Part shown: piece by piece, positions 1-17,259 of the stretch
Numbering within the stretch: the stretch's first letter is position 1
How the letters are laid out: every line of letters begins with the position of its first letter
Program-made: the position numbers and the translations under genes
Assembly (NCBI GenBank): GCA_002104945.1
Contig: MCFH01000007.1
Coordinates: 544,001-608,000, forward strand
Length of the DNA stretch: 64,000 nucleotides
DNA from: Piromyces finnis
Taxonomy: Eukaryota; Neocallimastigomycota; Neocallimastigomycetes; Neocallimastigales; Neocallimastigaceae
Direction of reading: 5' to 3'
The notes under the pieces: model-generated
Told to the model about the DNA's origin: nothing
The model's database searches: none
The model's input: only the letters and a program-made list of their open reading frames with translations

Positions 1-2918
<2,918 letters not shown>

Positions 2919-3928
2919 TTGTCAACTTTCCAGTTAATATTAAAATTATAAAAAAAAAAAAAAAAACTTCGAATTCTTTTAGGATATAAACACTTTTGTA
3001 GTATAATAAATGAATAAAATATGATAATAATTTTACAATAGTTTTAAATAATATATTTTTATATATTCTTTAATAAAACAGTTTTTGATTTATAAAAAAA
3101 AAAAAATTTAATATAAATTAAAATTAACAATATAATTTATTTTTTACTGCTATTAATAAAAATTGTTTTTGTTTTTTTTAAAAGAATAATAATAATAATA
3201 AAATGTTTTTTAAATATAAAAATAAATAAATATATAAAGTATTAAATGTATTACAATAAAAAAATATATAAAAGAAAAATGTTAATAATAATAAAATAGT
3301 ATATGATGTAAAATTTTTTTAACAATAAATATTAAATATTAAACTCCGATATAATTTTATATTTTTAAAATCAAATTCACCATCTCTATAATAAAGGAAT
3401 AATTTATATTTGTATAAGAAAAAAGTAAACAAAGATTTCTAAATTAGACAAGAATTATTAATAGCTATATTATCTAAAAATTATCATTAAAACTGAAGTA
3501 TAATCCTTTTATATTAGGATAAAGTAAAAGAAAACTTTTCATAGTTCTATACCTTTGGATTTTAAATTTCTTTTTTATAACATATGTGTAACATAAAAAT
3601 GTACTTTTTAAATTAATTTTTAATTTTATCATATGTATATCATATGTATTTATGCATATTTGAAATTAAAATTAATGAATGTATATGTATATCAAATTAA
3701 ATAAATTGTATCATTTCTATTAATATAAATAAGTGAATAAAAAAATAGATTATTAAATAAACTATTCTTCAATGTTTGGATAGTTCACAAAAAAAAAAAA
3801 AGAATAAAAAAGAAAATTTTAATATATAAAAAAGTTTATTTTTAAAAAAAAATAAAAGTCTTTTCTTAGTTATTATTTTATTGAATAATTATCAAAAAAT
3901 TATAAATAATATATAATAAAACATCAAC
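2919..3928. other. Intergenic, bidirectional promoter region
   Basis: About 1 kb of A/T-rich sequence between the divergent IFT80 and EMC8-like start codons. It must hold both promoters, but I see no specific motif. Poly(dA:dT) runs near 2950-2965, 3098-3108 and 3789-3800 are the only standout elements. Confidence 0.6.
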
Positions 3929-5148
3929 ATGGAATATCATATTAGTACTGAAGCTTATTTAAAGATTTATGCTCATTGTATTAAATATCCAGTTAATCAA
4001 GTTACTGGTGTATTAGTTGGTAAATTAACTGAAGGTAATCCTTCCAAAGTCAATGTTATTAATGCTATTCCAATTACACATGAATCAATTTTATTATCCC
4101 ACAATCTTGAAATTGCTTTGAAACAAGTAATAAAACATAATATAATCTTGAATTTCTTATGAAGTATAATACATTATAACAATAATAATAAAAGTATAAT
4201 AAAATCAAATATTATCAATTCAAAACTAATATCATTTATTTTTATTTATTTATTTATTTATTTATTTTATTATATAACTACGAACCTATATATTTTAAAT
4301 ATTTATACATTAAATTTAATTTCATATTGACTTTTAATATTTCAAAATAATTGTATAATAAAATCTTTCATTAAATCTATTTATTTAATTGAAAAAAAAA
4401 AAGATTGAAATTTACTGCAAGAATAATACTTTACAAATTGTTGGTTGTTACCATGCCAATGAATTAGTTGACGATGCTGGAATTCCAGAAATTGTTAATT
4501 TACTTGCTAGAAATATTGATACTAATATCAATGAAAATGGTTTATTATTAATGGTATTATTTGTTGTATACTAATTACATAATAAATGATAATGATAATA
4601 ACAGACAAATAATAAAATAATAATTTGAAATTTTAGATTGATAACAATAAGTTAATTGCCAATGAAGAACAACATATATTCAAAGTAAGAATTGGAAAAA
4701 AAGAATATACATATATATATAATATTACAAAAAAAAAAAAAAAAAAAAAAGGTTTATCTAATTGAACAAATATCTTTTTTTTAACTACTAAAAGCCATAT
4801 GTTAATCGTAAGGGTTGGAAGATTTTACAAACAATGTAAGAAATAAAACATAAATTTTTTAATATAAATACCAAAATATTAATGTATATATATATATATT
4901 TTATTGTTATAATGTTCTATATTTATTATTAATAACATTATCTGGAATATTTATATATTCAATACAATAATATTTTCATGGAAATATTTTTCAAAAGAAC
5001 TAATTATGTATTTATTGTTGAAGAAGAAGCTATTAAAAAATCCAAGGAAATTGCAAAGAATGGTTTATATAATGAAGTAGTTGATTTTGATAGTCATTTA
5101 GAAGATGTATCACTCGATTGGTTAAACAATTCCAAGATTGTAGCATAA
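3929..5148 (+). CDS. EMC8: ER membrane protein complex subunit 8/9
   Basis: This is a cytosolic MPN-like (UPF0172) subunit of the ER membrane complex, which inserts tail-anchored and multipass membrane proteins. Five exons, 3929-4126, 4404-4553, 4637-4684, 4795-4835 and 4998-5148, join in phase to 195 residues, close to the usual 200-210 of the family. Family blocks are TEAYLKIYAHCIKYPVNQV and TGVLVGK at the N terminus, then NTLQIVGCYHANELVDD, NENGLLLMIDN and VVDFDSHLEDVSLDWLN near the C terminus. Start: ATG at 3929, the first in the open frame. Most introns are short; the first is 277 bases, and the last lacks a pyrimidine-rich acceptor tract (TTCAAAAG). The gene converges on DPH1. EMC8 and EMC9 are paralogues in vertebrates, and a single fungal copy cannot be told apart as 8 or 9. 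Confidence 0.9.
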
Positions 5149-6096
5149 AAAACACCATTAATTGTATTATTCAAATAGAAAAAAATAAATATAATAATAA
5201 TATTTTTGTTGTATTGCTTATATGCAAATTTGTCAAAATATATTTTTTTTTTACAAGCAAAGACATGATATTCATTAAAATAAAAAGTTCATTTATCTTT
5301 AATAAAGTACAGGATGAAGCAAACAGCTTTTTAAAATAGAAAAAAAAAAAAAAATCAATACATATACAAAACAAATTTATATCATAAATATATAACAAAA
5401 CAAAATAAAATTAAAAAAAAAATTAAAATTAAAACAATTTGAGAGCAAATGAAATAATAATAATAAAATATATTTTTATTTTGATATTATCATTACTAGA
5501 AAATATTATATTAATCAAGATTACTTTTAAAGCTTATATACAAAATAATAAAATATATAAAATAAAACTAAAAATAAAATAAAATAAAAAAAAATTAAAA
5601 AAAAAAAAAAATAAAAATAAAAAAAAATAACCTCTATTAATTAAAAGTTTCATGGCATAAAAATCTTTTACAATTGTAAAGTGTTTTTATTTTTAATTAT
5701 TTTTGCTTTTCTTTTTTTATTTATTTATTTATTGTTTTTTGTTTTTTATTTTAATAAATACTAAAACTTATTGATATCTATTAATGATCTATAATAAAAG
5801 AAAAAGAAAAAGAAAAAAAAAAAAAAAAAAAAAAAAATATATATAAAGGCTATAATTATATCAATAACTTGATTTGAAAAATTATTTATATATACAAAAA
5901 AATATATATGGTTGTAAAGATTTTTTTTTTTTTTTTTTTTTTTTCTAAGATCTTTTAATGATTTTTTAAATTTCTTTAATTAGCATTACTGAATATTATA
6001 TATATAATAAGGAATAAATATTTTCAATAGTAAAATTAAAACGAAAAAAAAAAAGTTCACTAATTTTAATATAATAAAATGTATTTTTTTTTTTTT
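5149..6096. other. Intergenic between convergent EMC8 and DPH1
   Basis: Shared 3' flank of two convergent genes. It consists almost only of A and T, with poly(A) stretches (about 5590-5630, 5813-5837) and a T run at 5921-5944. The small open frames here (for example 5118-5339) overlap the EMC8 stop region or the homopolymers and show no coding character. Confidence 0.6.
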
Positions 6097-8520
6097 TTAA
6101 GCTTTTTCTTTTTGTTCTTGAATTTGATGATTTGGTGTCCATGGACCTAAAGAATTCTTTGCCCAATAATCCATTGGATATGAAGATTGCCATTGTACAG
6201 CATCTAAGGTAACAGCAGCTTCATATGTATTTAAAAGTGGTTTTGAGAAAGAATAACCCCAATCAATGGATAATCTTGGACAAGCTAATTGAATCCAACT
6301 ATTTTTAATATTATTTAAATAATTTAATATTAGTTAGAATTATTATTAATATAGATTTTACTAATTAAAAAAGACATCTTAACTAAATATATATAAATAA
6401 ATAAATTTTTTCTATTAATTAATTATCGCCACTTACGCATCAACATCACTAAATTGTTCAAGTTTACTTGGGAAAATTTCAGATAACAAAATAATAACAT
6501 AATCTTTATTATTTTTCTTTAATAAATTTTCTATATACTATTAGTGTAGACGTATTAAATATATATAAATATATAAAAAGAATACATTAATAAAATAAAT
6601 ATAAATATATAAAATATTATTTATTATTTTACAGATAACTTACATCAAGAACCTTTAAACTTCCTTGTCTACCTAAAGTACCCAAAATAACACCAAATTT
6701 ATTAGCTTTTTTTGCTTTTGCAATAGCTTCCTTTCTCATTTCATACATATCTTCGTGGTCATATTCTTCATATGTCATTTGTTTAGCATATGGATCATAA
6801 CGATAGGCTTTAATTTCTGGATTTGAAATCATAATAGATTCTAAATGGAATCTACCATCACCTAAACAACTATATTTTTTTTATGACAATGTGTATTTAT
6901 ATATATATTTATATATTATTATAAAAAAAATAGAATAAATAAAAAAAAAAAAAGGAAGTTTTGTTAATTTTTCAAATAATAGAAAACAGGTGAATATTAT
7001 ATATGAATACATATATCAAATTAAATAATTGTATAATTAAATAATTACATAATAGAATCATAATCACCAACAGGTGAAGAGGTACAACCTAAAATTTCAC
7101 CTGGAGAAAGTGGTCTTGTTTGAGGAATAACAATATTATAATCTTGTTGTAATAATTTTTTACTTGCTTGTAAAGCAGTAACAAATTGAATTGTACCAAC
7201 AAAAGCAATACGAGATTGTGGTTCAAAATTATGTTTAATAGTATCAACGAAATGTTGAACATCAATTTGAATATCAACAAATACATAAATAGTTTTGATA
7301 GTAGTGACAGTAATTGGTACTTTATTAATTTTTAAGAATAGTATATTTTTAAATTATATAATTATATATTTTTTTTAAAAAAAAAAAAAATAAAAATAAG
7401 ATAATAATAAAAAATTAATTTACTTGTTTAAAAAAAACTTTATTGCTTTTATACATATAATTTTTAATGAATTTAATCATACCTAAACAACTGTGGGCAT
7501 AATGAATTAAGAAATCACAACCTAAAGCCTTAGCAGTTAAATCATCAACACAACAAGCACCATAGGTTACATCTCCCATAATAACAGTTTCGACATTTGT
7601 AAATCTTTTAATTTCAAAAAAAAAATTAAATTTAGTATTATGGAATTTTATACATTTTACATTACATGAATTGAAATGAATGAATTTCTAATTTTATTTA
7701 TTTGTAAATTTAATTACAATACCTTTCGAGAATATCAGAAATAGTACAAGCAAACATTTGAAGACCTTCTGGAAATTGAAGAGCAACTATATATATTATT
7801 TGTTTTTATTTGTTTATTTTTTTTTTTTTTTTTTTTTTTTTTTGGTTTTTGTTATAATAATTTAATTAATTTGAAATAAAAAAAAAACATATACATTTTA
7901 AATTTATATGAAATTTTAATAACATATTTTTTAAATTATTAATAAATAAAGCAATAATAAATAATTTAATAAATAAATTAAAAAAAAATAAATAGAGAGC
8001 TAACCTTTTTTTGCTTCAAAACGTTTAATTTGCCATACACATTTATGAATTTCGAAATTATAATTGGAAGGAAGCTATTATTATTAAATATTATATAATT
8101 ATTTATATTAAAAATAATAATGAATTATTTATAAAGGTTTGATAAGAGGAATTTCAAATCATTAATGTGACAATATTTAATTTACAAATTTAAATGTAAA
8201 CTGTTATATTAAAGTAGTTTAAATGGTTTTTTTTTTCTCATGGTACTATGTACTATCACTATTATTTAATAATATTAATAAATATATTATGTATGTACTT
8301 GTTGAATAGCCTTATTTAATAAAGGATTATTGGTGATTTCTTCTGGAATTTGATTAAGAATTCTATTCTTTAATTTAGATTTTGCAACAGTAACAACTGT
8401 AGTATCAGCTTTTGAGGAAGAATTATTGACTTTTCTACCAACAAATCTTTTAACTGTTTTTTTTTTTTGTTTAACTTCAGCGTTATCGGTGGTTGGTTTA
8501 TTTTCGACAGAAGAATCCAT
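6097..8520 (-). CDS. DPH1: Diphthamide biosynthesis protein 1 (2-(3-amino-3-carboxypropyl)histidine synthase subunit)
   Basis: With Dph2, this protein forms the radical-SAM-like Fe-S enzyme that transfers the aminocarboxypropyl group of SAM to the eEF2 histidine, the first step of diphthamide synthesis. Eight exons, 8520-8299, 8074-8005, 7786-7723, 7604-7483, 7319-7049, 6869-6644, 6537-6437 and 6298-6097, join in phase to 425 residues, the family's normal size. Motifs: KRFVGRKV near the N terminus, [115 protein letters not shown] and [14 protein letters not shown]. The three cysteines expected to hold the [4Fe-4S] cluster are visible in YGACC, LGCTSS and ACPRLS. Start: ATG at 8520, preceded by A/T-only leader. 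Confidence 0.95.
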
Positions 8521-8958
8521 TTTTATTTATTATACCTATTAAAAATAACTTATTTTTCCAAAAAAATTTTTATTTTCCTATATATCTATATATATCTATT
8601 TTTATTTTATCTCGCGTCGTAAATACTTTATTAATAACAGCAATTATGTAATTAATAAAATATCAATGATATATATTTATGTTATATCAAATTCTTTTTT
8701 ATTATAAATAATAAAATAATTATAAAATTTTCTAAGATATTTTTGAACTTTTGATTGGCTAAAAAGATGATTATTTTTTAAATTTTAAATCTATTTTTTT
8801 ATAATAAATTTTATTTTTATTAAATTAAATATTTTATTAGTTTTTGGTATTTGAAATTTGTGTAACAAATATTTTTACTATAGTAAAAAGGATTTCAAAT
8901 CGACCTTTTTTCATTTTTTAAAATATACTTATACTATTTTTATAATATCTAGTCTATA

Positions 8959-9114
<156 letters not shown>

Positions 9115-9407
9115 CTTTATTATCATCTTTATTATCATCTTTTTTAATAAACAAAAAATACTATAACAAGGTTATAAATATTTTCTTTTTTTTTTTTTAT
9201 TTTTGGACTTGAAAAGTGTATAAAGTTTCAACTTTTGGTTCATTATTTTTTTTTTAAAAAAGATATACATAAAAATTAAATGTAGGGAAAAAAAGAGATT
9301 ATAAGAAACTTAAACCTTATTTCATTATAGATAATAAAAATAGCACTTTCTATATTTTTATTTATATTTCCTTTTCTTTTCTTTCTTTCTTTTTTTTTAA
9401 ATATCGA

Positions 9408-9444
<37 letters not shown>

Positions 9445-9487
9445 TAATACAAATAAATAAATAAATAAATATAAAAATATAATTATA

Positions 9488-9573
9488 TCAATATAAATAT
9501 GTTATAATTATTTATGATAATTTAATTTGGTCAATATAAATATGTTATAATTATTTATGATAATTTAATTTGG
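9488..9573. repeat. 43-bp perfect tandem duplication
   Basis: The 43-bp unit at 9488-9530 (starts TCAATATAAATATGTTATAA, ends TTTAATTTGG) is repeated exactly at 9531-9573. The lack of divergence suggests a recent slippage or unequal-exchange event. It lies about 330 bp beyond the chitin synthase stop codon. Confidence 0.95.
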
Positions 9574-9899
9574 TTATTATCAAAGTAATTTTACTATTCG
9601 TATTTCGTATAATTATTAATATTATATGATATTATATTATATGATATTATATTATATTATTATTATTATTAGATAAAAATAGTCTTTATTTGAAAAAATT
9701 AAAAATGTATTAAATTTTTTTAAAAAAATTATAAAAATAACAAAAAAGATAAAGTATATTTTTTAAATAATATATATAATATGGTGATAGCTAAATAATT
9801 ACAATATTCATTAAAGAAAAAAAAGTAAAAAAAAAAAGAGTGGGTTATTTCGATGGAAAATTAAATCTATTTAAATATTTAATTATAATAATATTCATT

Positions 9900-12800
9900 T
9901 TAATTTCCATTGCTCTTTTTATTATTATTCATAAAATTTTGTTTAAATTGACCTAACTGTTGTTGTTGTTGTTGTTGTTGTTGAAATTGTTGTTGAGTTT
10001 GTGGTGGTAAAATAATAATCTTTTGATTTGTCTTGATATTCATTGGAGGAAGTTGACTAATATATTTATTTGGTGAAGATGTATTTGAGAAACTAGTATC
10101 ACTCACATTAGAGGATAATGGTATTGTTGGAGACTTGGCTCCCTTCTTCTTCTTATTTTTATTACTTTTGCCACTCTTACCACTCTTACCACTTTTGCCA
10201 CTCTTTCCACTTAAAGTACTTTCAGCAATAGAATCAGTATCTCTAGCAGCCAAAATATTTAATGGAGTTAATGGATTAATCATTAAGTTTGTATTTCTCA
10301 AAAGAGCAGCCTTTTTCTTTCTTTCTTCAACTTCATATTCTTCCCACTTTTTCAATGGAATAGTGGTAACGTCAAATTTCTTTGTTTCAGTACTTTCTGA
10401 ACTTTCATAACTACCACCACTACTGTTAACCTTTCTTGTTTCTCCCCATGAAAAATCATCAAAGTGCCAGAAGGCGTAAAGTGGTAAAACTAAATTCCAA
10501 ATTGGAAGAGCAAGTAAATAGATTAACATCCAAAGGACATAGACTAATTTACGAGAGGTTAATAAAATTAATACACCTGGTAAACCTAAAATTGCAATAA
10601 GCATCAAAATTGGAATAATTGGAGCTTCACCCTTAATTATAATAACTCCTAAAAGATATATTGTGAAACAAATAGCAGCTGGTAACACAACTGTACCAAA
10701 TAATTCTAAACCTACAACAAATTGCATAGAGAAACAAAAAGTACCACATAAATCCTTTACAAGAACTAATTCCATTAAATTATGAATAGTTGAGTTAATC
10801 CATCTACGACGTTGAGATAATAATACATTAAAACGATCTGGTACAATAGTTTTACATCTAGCTTGTGGAATAAAGACCATTTTTCTTCTTGGGAAAGTAT
10901 TTAACATTAAAGTAGAAAGGAAACGATCTTCACCCAATAATAATAAATTCTTTTTGTGAAGAGTGTCTACAATATTTTCAGAATATTCTTCAACAATATC
11001 AACATTTACTAAAATTGGAATACATTTATTTGGTTCATTCATTTTTGGTGCCTTAATTCTATACATACAAAAACAACCTGGAAGACAGGTAACACCACCA
11101 AATACAGATTCGAAAGCTTTACTTAAATGATGAGAAATGTAATATTCGAAAACTTGAATACAAGTAACCCAAGATGTTGTTTTATTGGCAATTCTAGTTT
11201 CACCACAAAGACCCATAATTTCAGTATCGTTACGCATAGCATTAACCATGTAAGAAAGGGAATCAGGTAATACCTTAGTATCAGCATCTACCATCATTAC
11301 TATTTCAAAATTGTCTGGGGTGACACCGGTAACATGATGTATCTTTGTAAAAAGTTCGTAATCTAATGGAGTCATACGATCATCGTAAAGAACACGACTT
11401 AAGAAGTTCATTAAAATAATTTGAGAATCACGTTTACCACGATTACCTGGTTTTGGAGAGTTACTTTCAGCAGGTGTACCACACTTTCCAACAATAATAA
11501 TTGGAACCGTGTGATCCTTGATTTGATAAGTACCAGCATATACTTTTGCCATATTATGTTGTTTTTCTCCTGTTGCAACAGCTAAGTAACTTTTTGGTTG
11601 AGCTTCACCTAAGGCTGGATCTTCATAAATCATTCTACGAGCTATTTCCGGTGTGCTTATATCATTACCAACACCAACAACTTCACCATCAGCAATAACG
11701 AAAATCAATTTTTTCTTATCATTATAGGTAGTGGAAGCAAGAGAGTTCAAAGTAGTTTGAAGACCTTCTTTACCTTCTGAATAGCAAGTAACTAAACAAA
11801 TAACATAAATATCACCATTACCACGAATTGAAACTTCGTATTCTAATGGATCAGCTTCTTTTCCTCCATACATACTATGCTTAGCAACTGTTAATTTATC
11901 CGCAATAAACCAACTGAAAATTAAGGCCATGAAGAAACGAGTTAAAACAACCCCTAAAATTGCAACGAGGAAAATTATCATAATGGTATTAGCCAAATAA
12001 CAACTTGGTGTTTTGGTATCAACAACACCAACAGTATATCTTTCTAATAAGCAATCCATTTGTTTTCTAGCATCTGGATACATGCTAACATCAAGACTTA
12101 TATCTCTACCAGCTCCACGTTCCAATACATTTAAAGTTTTAGAATTGAACATTTTTGAAAGTGTATTATTGGCAAGAATAGAAGTAATATTCATAACATG
12201 ACCATTATAAACAGTTAATCTTGTTTTTCCCGAATAATTATCTTCAATATCTTTCCATGAGAATGAAACTTTGGCATATTGTCTTCCACCTTTTAATGTA
12301 GATCTTGATATACATTTACCATTAAAAGCTTTTTCAGAAAATTTAGCTGGTGTAATAGAACAATCATTTAAAGTCCCTTCATCAATAATACCTTTACAAA
12401 CATCCTTGCACTTATTATCAGTACATGTTCTAAAAAGATTAGAAATATCTACTGTCTTATAGGAAACCCCAAGTTCCTTATTTGTTTGATTTTTAACTAC
12501 AGCATTAACATAATTGTATGAATACCAAATTCCATTAATAAGAACACTACTGTCATGTGTTACAATTTCACCTTTATCATCCTTCCAATTAAGATAAACA
12601 GAATTTTTTGATTCTCTACATAATAAAGGTTGAAGACCAAAAGTAAAGAAACCCATCAAAATCATCATTAAAAGAATAATTAAACATAATGTAACCTTTA
12701 ATTAAATAAGCATGATAATGTTTTTGTTTGATTGGTTTGTTTCGTTTCAATTTTTATACAAGGTTTATACAATAAAAATTGAAATGTAATTATAATATAT

Positions 12801-13946
12801 TTATAAAAATATATAACATTCATAGTTATTCAAAATAAAAATCGAAGCAATCAAGATTTTTTTAATAAATAATATAATAAAAAAATTAGACTTTGTATTT
12901 ATTTTAAAGCAACTCTATATTTTATATCAATACAAAATATTTATTTACCTTTTCTCTCCATGCTTGAATAACATTTTTATCAGTCATTCCACCTAATTTT
13001 AAACATGCTGAAAAAATACAACAAGTACAACATTTGGAAATTTTTACCCAAATTGAGTCCGATTTTTCTTGAATAATTGGATTATCAACATTAGCTCTTT
13101 CACTCTTGGTTGCACCTATTGATTTTATATTAAATAAATAATTTATAAGTTATCATATTTAATATCGCTTAAGTGAAAATGATTTTTACTTTTTATAAAA
13201 ATAACAGTTTTAAGCTTTTTATAATATTAAGTAAAAAAAAAAAAAAAAACCCATATTGTAAATCTATTACATGTATTCTTTTATAAAATTTATTTATAAA
13301 AAACACAATTCTATATTATAAATATTTTTGAAATACAAAGCTAACTCTATTCACATTTAAAGTTTTCCTTAAAAAATTAGTATTTACCTGTTCTTGCCAT
13401 TGGAGGTAATTCATAATTTTCACGCATGAAATTTCTACGACGTGTAGTTAATTGACGTTCAGGTCTTGATAAAGTATTTGCTTTCCTTATTGAACTAAAA
13501 TTGGAATTTTTTCTTGTTTCATTAGCATCAATACTAATTTTAAGATGAGATCTACTATCTTCTTCTTTTAAGTTACCACTAAATGCTGAATCTGGAGAAT
13601 TAGCTGAATTTATTTGGATAAAAGTATCTGAAGTTTCCTTTTGTACTAAATTTCTCACTGAAAAACCAGCCTCAGCAGCAATTGTTTTCTTACTTTTAAT
13701 ATTTGATTGAATCTTTGCTTCACTTTCTTTACTACTACCTGCAGCAACCTTATTTATATCTATTGTTAAATCATTTCTATCCTTTTTATTGGTTTTATCT
13801 AACTTGATTGAATCCAAACTAATTTCTTTATCGTCAATAATTTGTTCATATGTCTCATTTAAATTTTTGGGTTTTCTCTCAAGGGTATCTTGGTTGTAGT
13901 ACTTGTGAACAATTCCATATTCACCAGGTTGATAATGATTTGACAT
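9900..13946 (-). CDS. CHS3: Chitin synthase, class IV (Chs3-like)
   Basis: Membrane GT2 enzyme polymerising GlcNAc from UDP-GlcNAc into cell-wall chitin. Three exons, 13946-13388, 13115-12949 and 12695-9900, join in phase to 1173 residues. Exon 1 encodes a disordered, charged N terminus. Exon 2 ends in AWREK, which exon 3 continues as VTLCLIIL, as in yeast Chs3 (AWREK + VALISVIL). Catalytic signatures are CGTPAE and [24 protein letters not shown] (about residue 711), [16 protein letters not shown] (about 831) and [12 protein letters not shown] (about 868), followed by a hydrophobic multi-helix segment and [10 protein letters not shown]. The cysteine-rich lumenal part precedes a helix near exon 3 residue 230. 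The C-terminal tail is unusual: five SGK units, a lysine cluster, and a glutamine run (about 10961-9995 region, 9955-9990). Class is inferred from similarity to Chs3; there is no myosin domain in the visible gene. Confidence 0.95.
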
Positions 13947-16900
13947 TTTAATATTATACTCTAATTTATTACTTTTATAAAGGTTTTTATATTTGGTTTA
14001 TTGAATTTCTTATAATATTTAGGTTTTATTTAATTATTATTAGAAATATCATTTATTTTATAAAGAATTTATAATTAATAATTGAGACGTGAAAAAAAAA
14101 AAAATTCACTCTATTTCATTTACAGATATATGATTTTATTGTATAATTAAATGCTCTTTTTAATAACATTGAATTACAAATAATATTAAACAATTAAGAT
14201 TTTAAATTTTTTGTTGTTTAAAAAAATATTTAATTAATTATAAAAATATATAATATAAAATATTTAATACTAATTTTTATAATAAGAATACAATATATAT
14301 ATTATATAATAAAAAAATATTTACCTTATTTAAAAAAGCTCTAATATTATTGTTTTATTATAAGTCTTATATTTTTTATATCTCTACTATTTGCAAGTTA
14401 GAGCTATAATTATTCTTTTCTTTAAAATTTTTAATATTTGTTTTTTTTTTTACTTCTTTTTTGGTATTTAATTGAAGTTTTTTTTTTGTAATTTTTAATT
14501 TTTACTTCTATACTTTGATAGAATTTTATTATTTATTTGATTATTGATTTATTATTTTATTCATTTATTCTTCATTTATATAGAATATATAAAATATAAT
14601 GATTTTTATCAATATATTTCTGTTATTTATTTTTATAGTTTTAAAAATATATAAGAGTATATTTAATAAAAAAATATATATATTTTAATATATAGAATAT
14701 ATAATAAGATTATGTATTATAGTTAATAAAAATGATCTATTATTAATTGTTCATATATATATAATAAATAGAAAATAATAGAGGTTATTGATAAATAATA
14801 AAATATATATAACAAAAACTTTTTTTTTTATTTTGATGGTTATTGGTTATATGCTATAATCTATCCTTTTTTTTTTTAGATTTCGAAATATACTATGTTT
14901 TGTTATTTTTGTTGCTGTTATTACTTACTATAAACTATTGTTGTTACTGTTACTGTTGTTGTTGTTGTTGTTGTTTTAAATACTTTATATTTTTTAGTAT
15001 TGAATAAATAGATACATTTATTTCATTTTATTTCATTTTTTGTTTTTTTTTTAAATCTATATATAATTTTTTTTTTAAAAAAATTTTAAAGAAAATATAT
15101 TTTAGGGTTAAAAAGAAAACAGGTCCATTAATAAATATCTTTTAATTAATCAAAATGAATAAAAAAAAATTAATATTATTCTGTTTAAAACATATATATT
15201 ACAATATAATCATAATATATTAATTTAATTATCTAAAAACTGTTAAACTTTTTATTATTCTTTTATTTTTAGAATGAAAAAAACAAATAGAAATAAAGTT
15301 TGAAAGAAAATGTTTATACAAAAAGATTGCTGTTAGTAAAAAAAGAAAGAGTAAAAGAGTTTAGTTAAAAATAAAAATAATAATTATAATACTGAAAAAA
15401 ACCCTCTTAGTATTTTAATTGAAAAAGAGGATGTTATTAATATTATAATCATCAACTCTAAGGTAAATGATATTAATCTATAGATAATAATAATTATCTA
15501 TTATCAGCTATTATACTACGAAATAGTTAAATCTTTCTGGTTTACTGTGTTACTCTACATGGTTTAATTTTTTTGTTTTTATTATTATATTAAATAATAA
15601 TTATTTATCAATCTTTAATATATTAACAATCTATTGCAATATATGTAATAATTAAAATAGTTGAAACTATTATTTATTTTTTAAATATAATAAATTTATA
15701 AAATCAAACTGAATAATTAAATTTATTGGTTATTATATAAATACACAAGTCAATTATTAAACTAATTTACAATATATTATGAATTAATTGTATGAATATA
15801 AATAATATAATAAATTTAAATTAATAAATATAATCCACAACATTAATAATTATTTAAATGAAATAAACATAAACAACAAAAATTAATATAAACATTAATC
15901 AATAGTATTTTTTTTTTAAGCATTTCTTATAATAATAATGAAAGACGTTAAACTCCATTAAAGCTATTATGCTTTATTTAACAATGTAGGATACATAATT
16001 TTAAGGCAATAAAAAAAAGAAATAAGAGGATATTATAAAATAAAATCTCAAAGTATTATGATAATAGAAAGATAAATGATTATTCTTTTTGAGTTAAAGA
16101 AGAAAATAAACTTTTTTTATTTTAAATAAATGATTTTTATTTTATCCCATTTTATTGATTTTATTGTTAAAAAGTTTTCTAATAGGTAACAAAAAATAGT
16201 TTAAAAAAATACTAGCATTGAATAATACCAATTAAGAAATGGAAAATTATGAAGAATATCTGTTTTATAAGGTAATAAAAGAACAACATATGTAAATTAT
16301 CAAATAATAAAAAAAACAAAATGAGATTTTGTTTTAATAATACTATTTTTATTATTTTTAAATATTCAATTTTTATGATATAGTATTATCAATAATAAAT
16401 ACTTTTTTTGTATAAAATCAATTCATGAAAAGTGAAAAAGAAATAAAGATGACTTTCCATCATTAAATTCTTTTTTTTTTTTTTTCTATAACTTTACAAT
16501 TATAAAAATTTTAATTTAATTTCAAAAATTTACTTTTTTGGTAATTTGGATACATTGACCATGTATTTCTTTAATTAAACCAAAATTAAATACAACAACC
16601 AAATCCAAACCGTTTATATAATTAAAATCTTTATATAACTATGAAATAGTTAAATAAATGAATAAAAAAAAAAATACAGTAATATCAAGAATGAAATTGA
16701 AAAAGATATTTGTTAATATTAATACCTTAAAAAATAAAATATTTTATTGTATTTATTAAATATTTATCATTTAATAAATCTATAATCTGTAATAAATAAT
16801 TGGTAGTATAAATTTATTTTTAACATTAAATTACATCTTTTAACTTTAAAAAAAAAGGTCTATTATCTATTATTTGTAATACAAAGGTTTTTTTAACTTT

Positions 16901-17259
16901 ATAACATATACAAATACATACAAGTTATATAATATAATCCAGTATACATTTTCATAATTATATTTATTATGTAGATGTAGGTTTTTTATCAAAAAAAAAA
17001 AAAAAATAAAATTTTCAATATGAAATATATTTGTTAATGTATACGAATTGACTACATTATCCTATATAATGTATACAAAGTATTTGAATTGAAATTTTTA
17101 ATTAAAAATTTCAAAAGAATTCTATTTAAGGATACAAATAAAAGTCAAAGGTTTAATAAATGTTTTTTTCATTTACAACATAGAAATAGTGTTATAATAA
17201 TTTCATTCGACTCTTTAATGCCGACTTTTTATTAATAATAAAATATTTTTAATATAAGA
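13947..17259. other. Intergenic, divergent promoters of chitin synthase and GCP3
   Basis: About 3.3 kb, nearly all A/T. It contains a short (TTG)n tract at about 14954-14976 and many poly(dA)/(dT) runs. No tRNA, rRNA or long open frame is seen. One exon-like fragment (16534-16628, minus) is listed separately. The short burst of higher GC at 17207-17226, immediately before the GCP3 start, may be 5' UTR. Confidence 0.55.
16534..16628 (-). pseudogene. Isolated exon-like fragment, unknown
   Basis: On the minus strand an open stretch of 31 codons lies between an acceptor-like AAAG and a donor-like AAAAAA|GTAAAT. It reads DFNYING, LDLVVVFNFGLIKEIHG, QCIQITKK. Its amino-acid and base composition resemble coding DNA more than the A/T-only surroundings. 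I could not find convincing partner exons on either side, and I do not recognise the protein. It may be a remnant or chance. Confidence 0.2.

Noticed and set aside
10135-10410. Plus-strand 91-codon frame opposite the chitin synthase
   Set aside because: Antisense of the SGK/Lys-rich tail; no independent coding signal.
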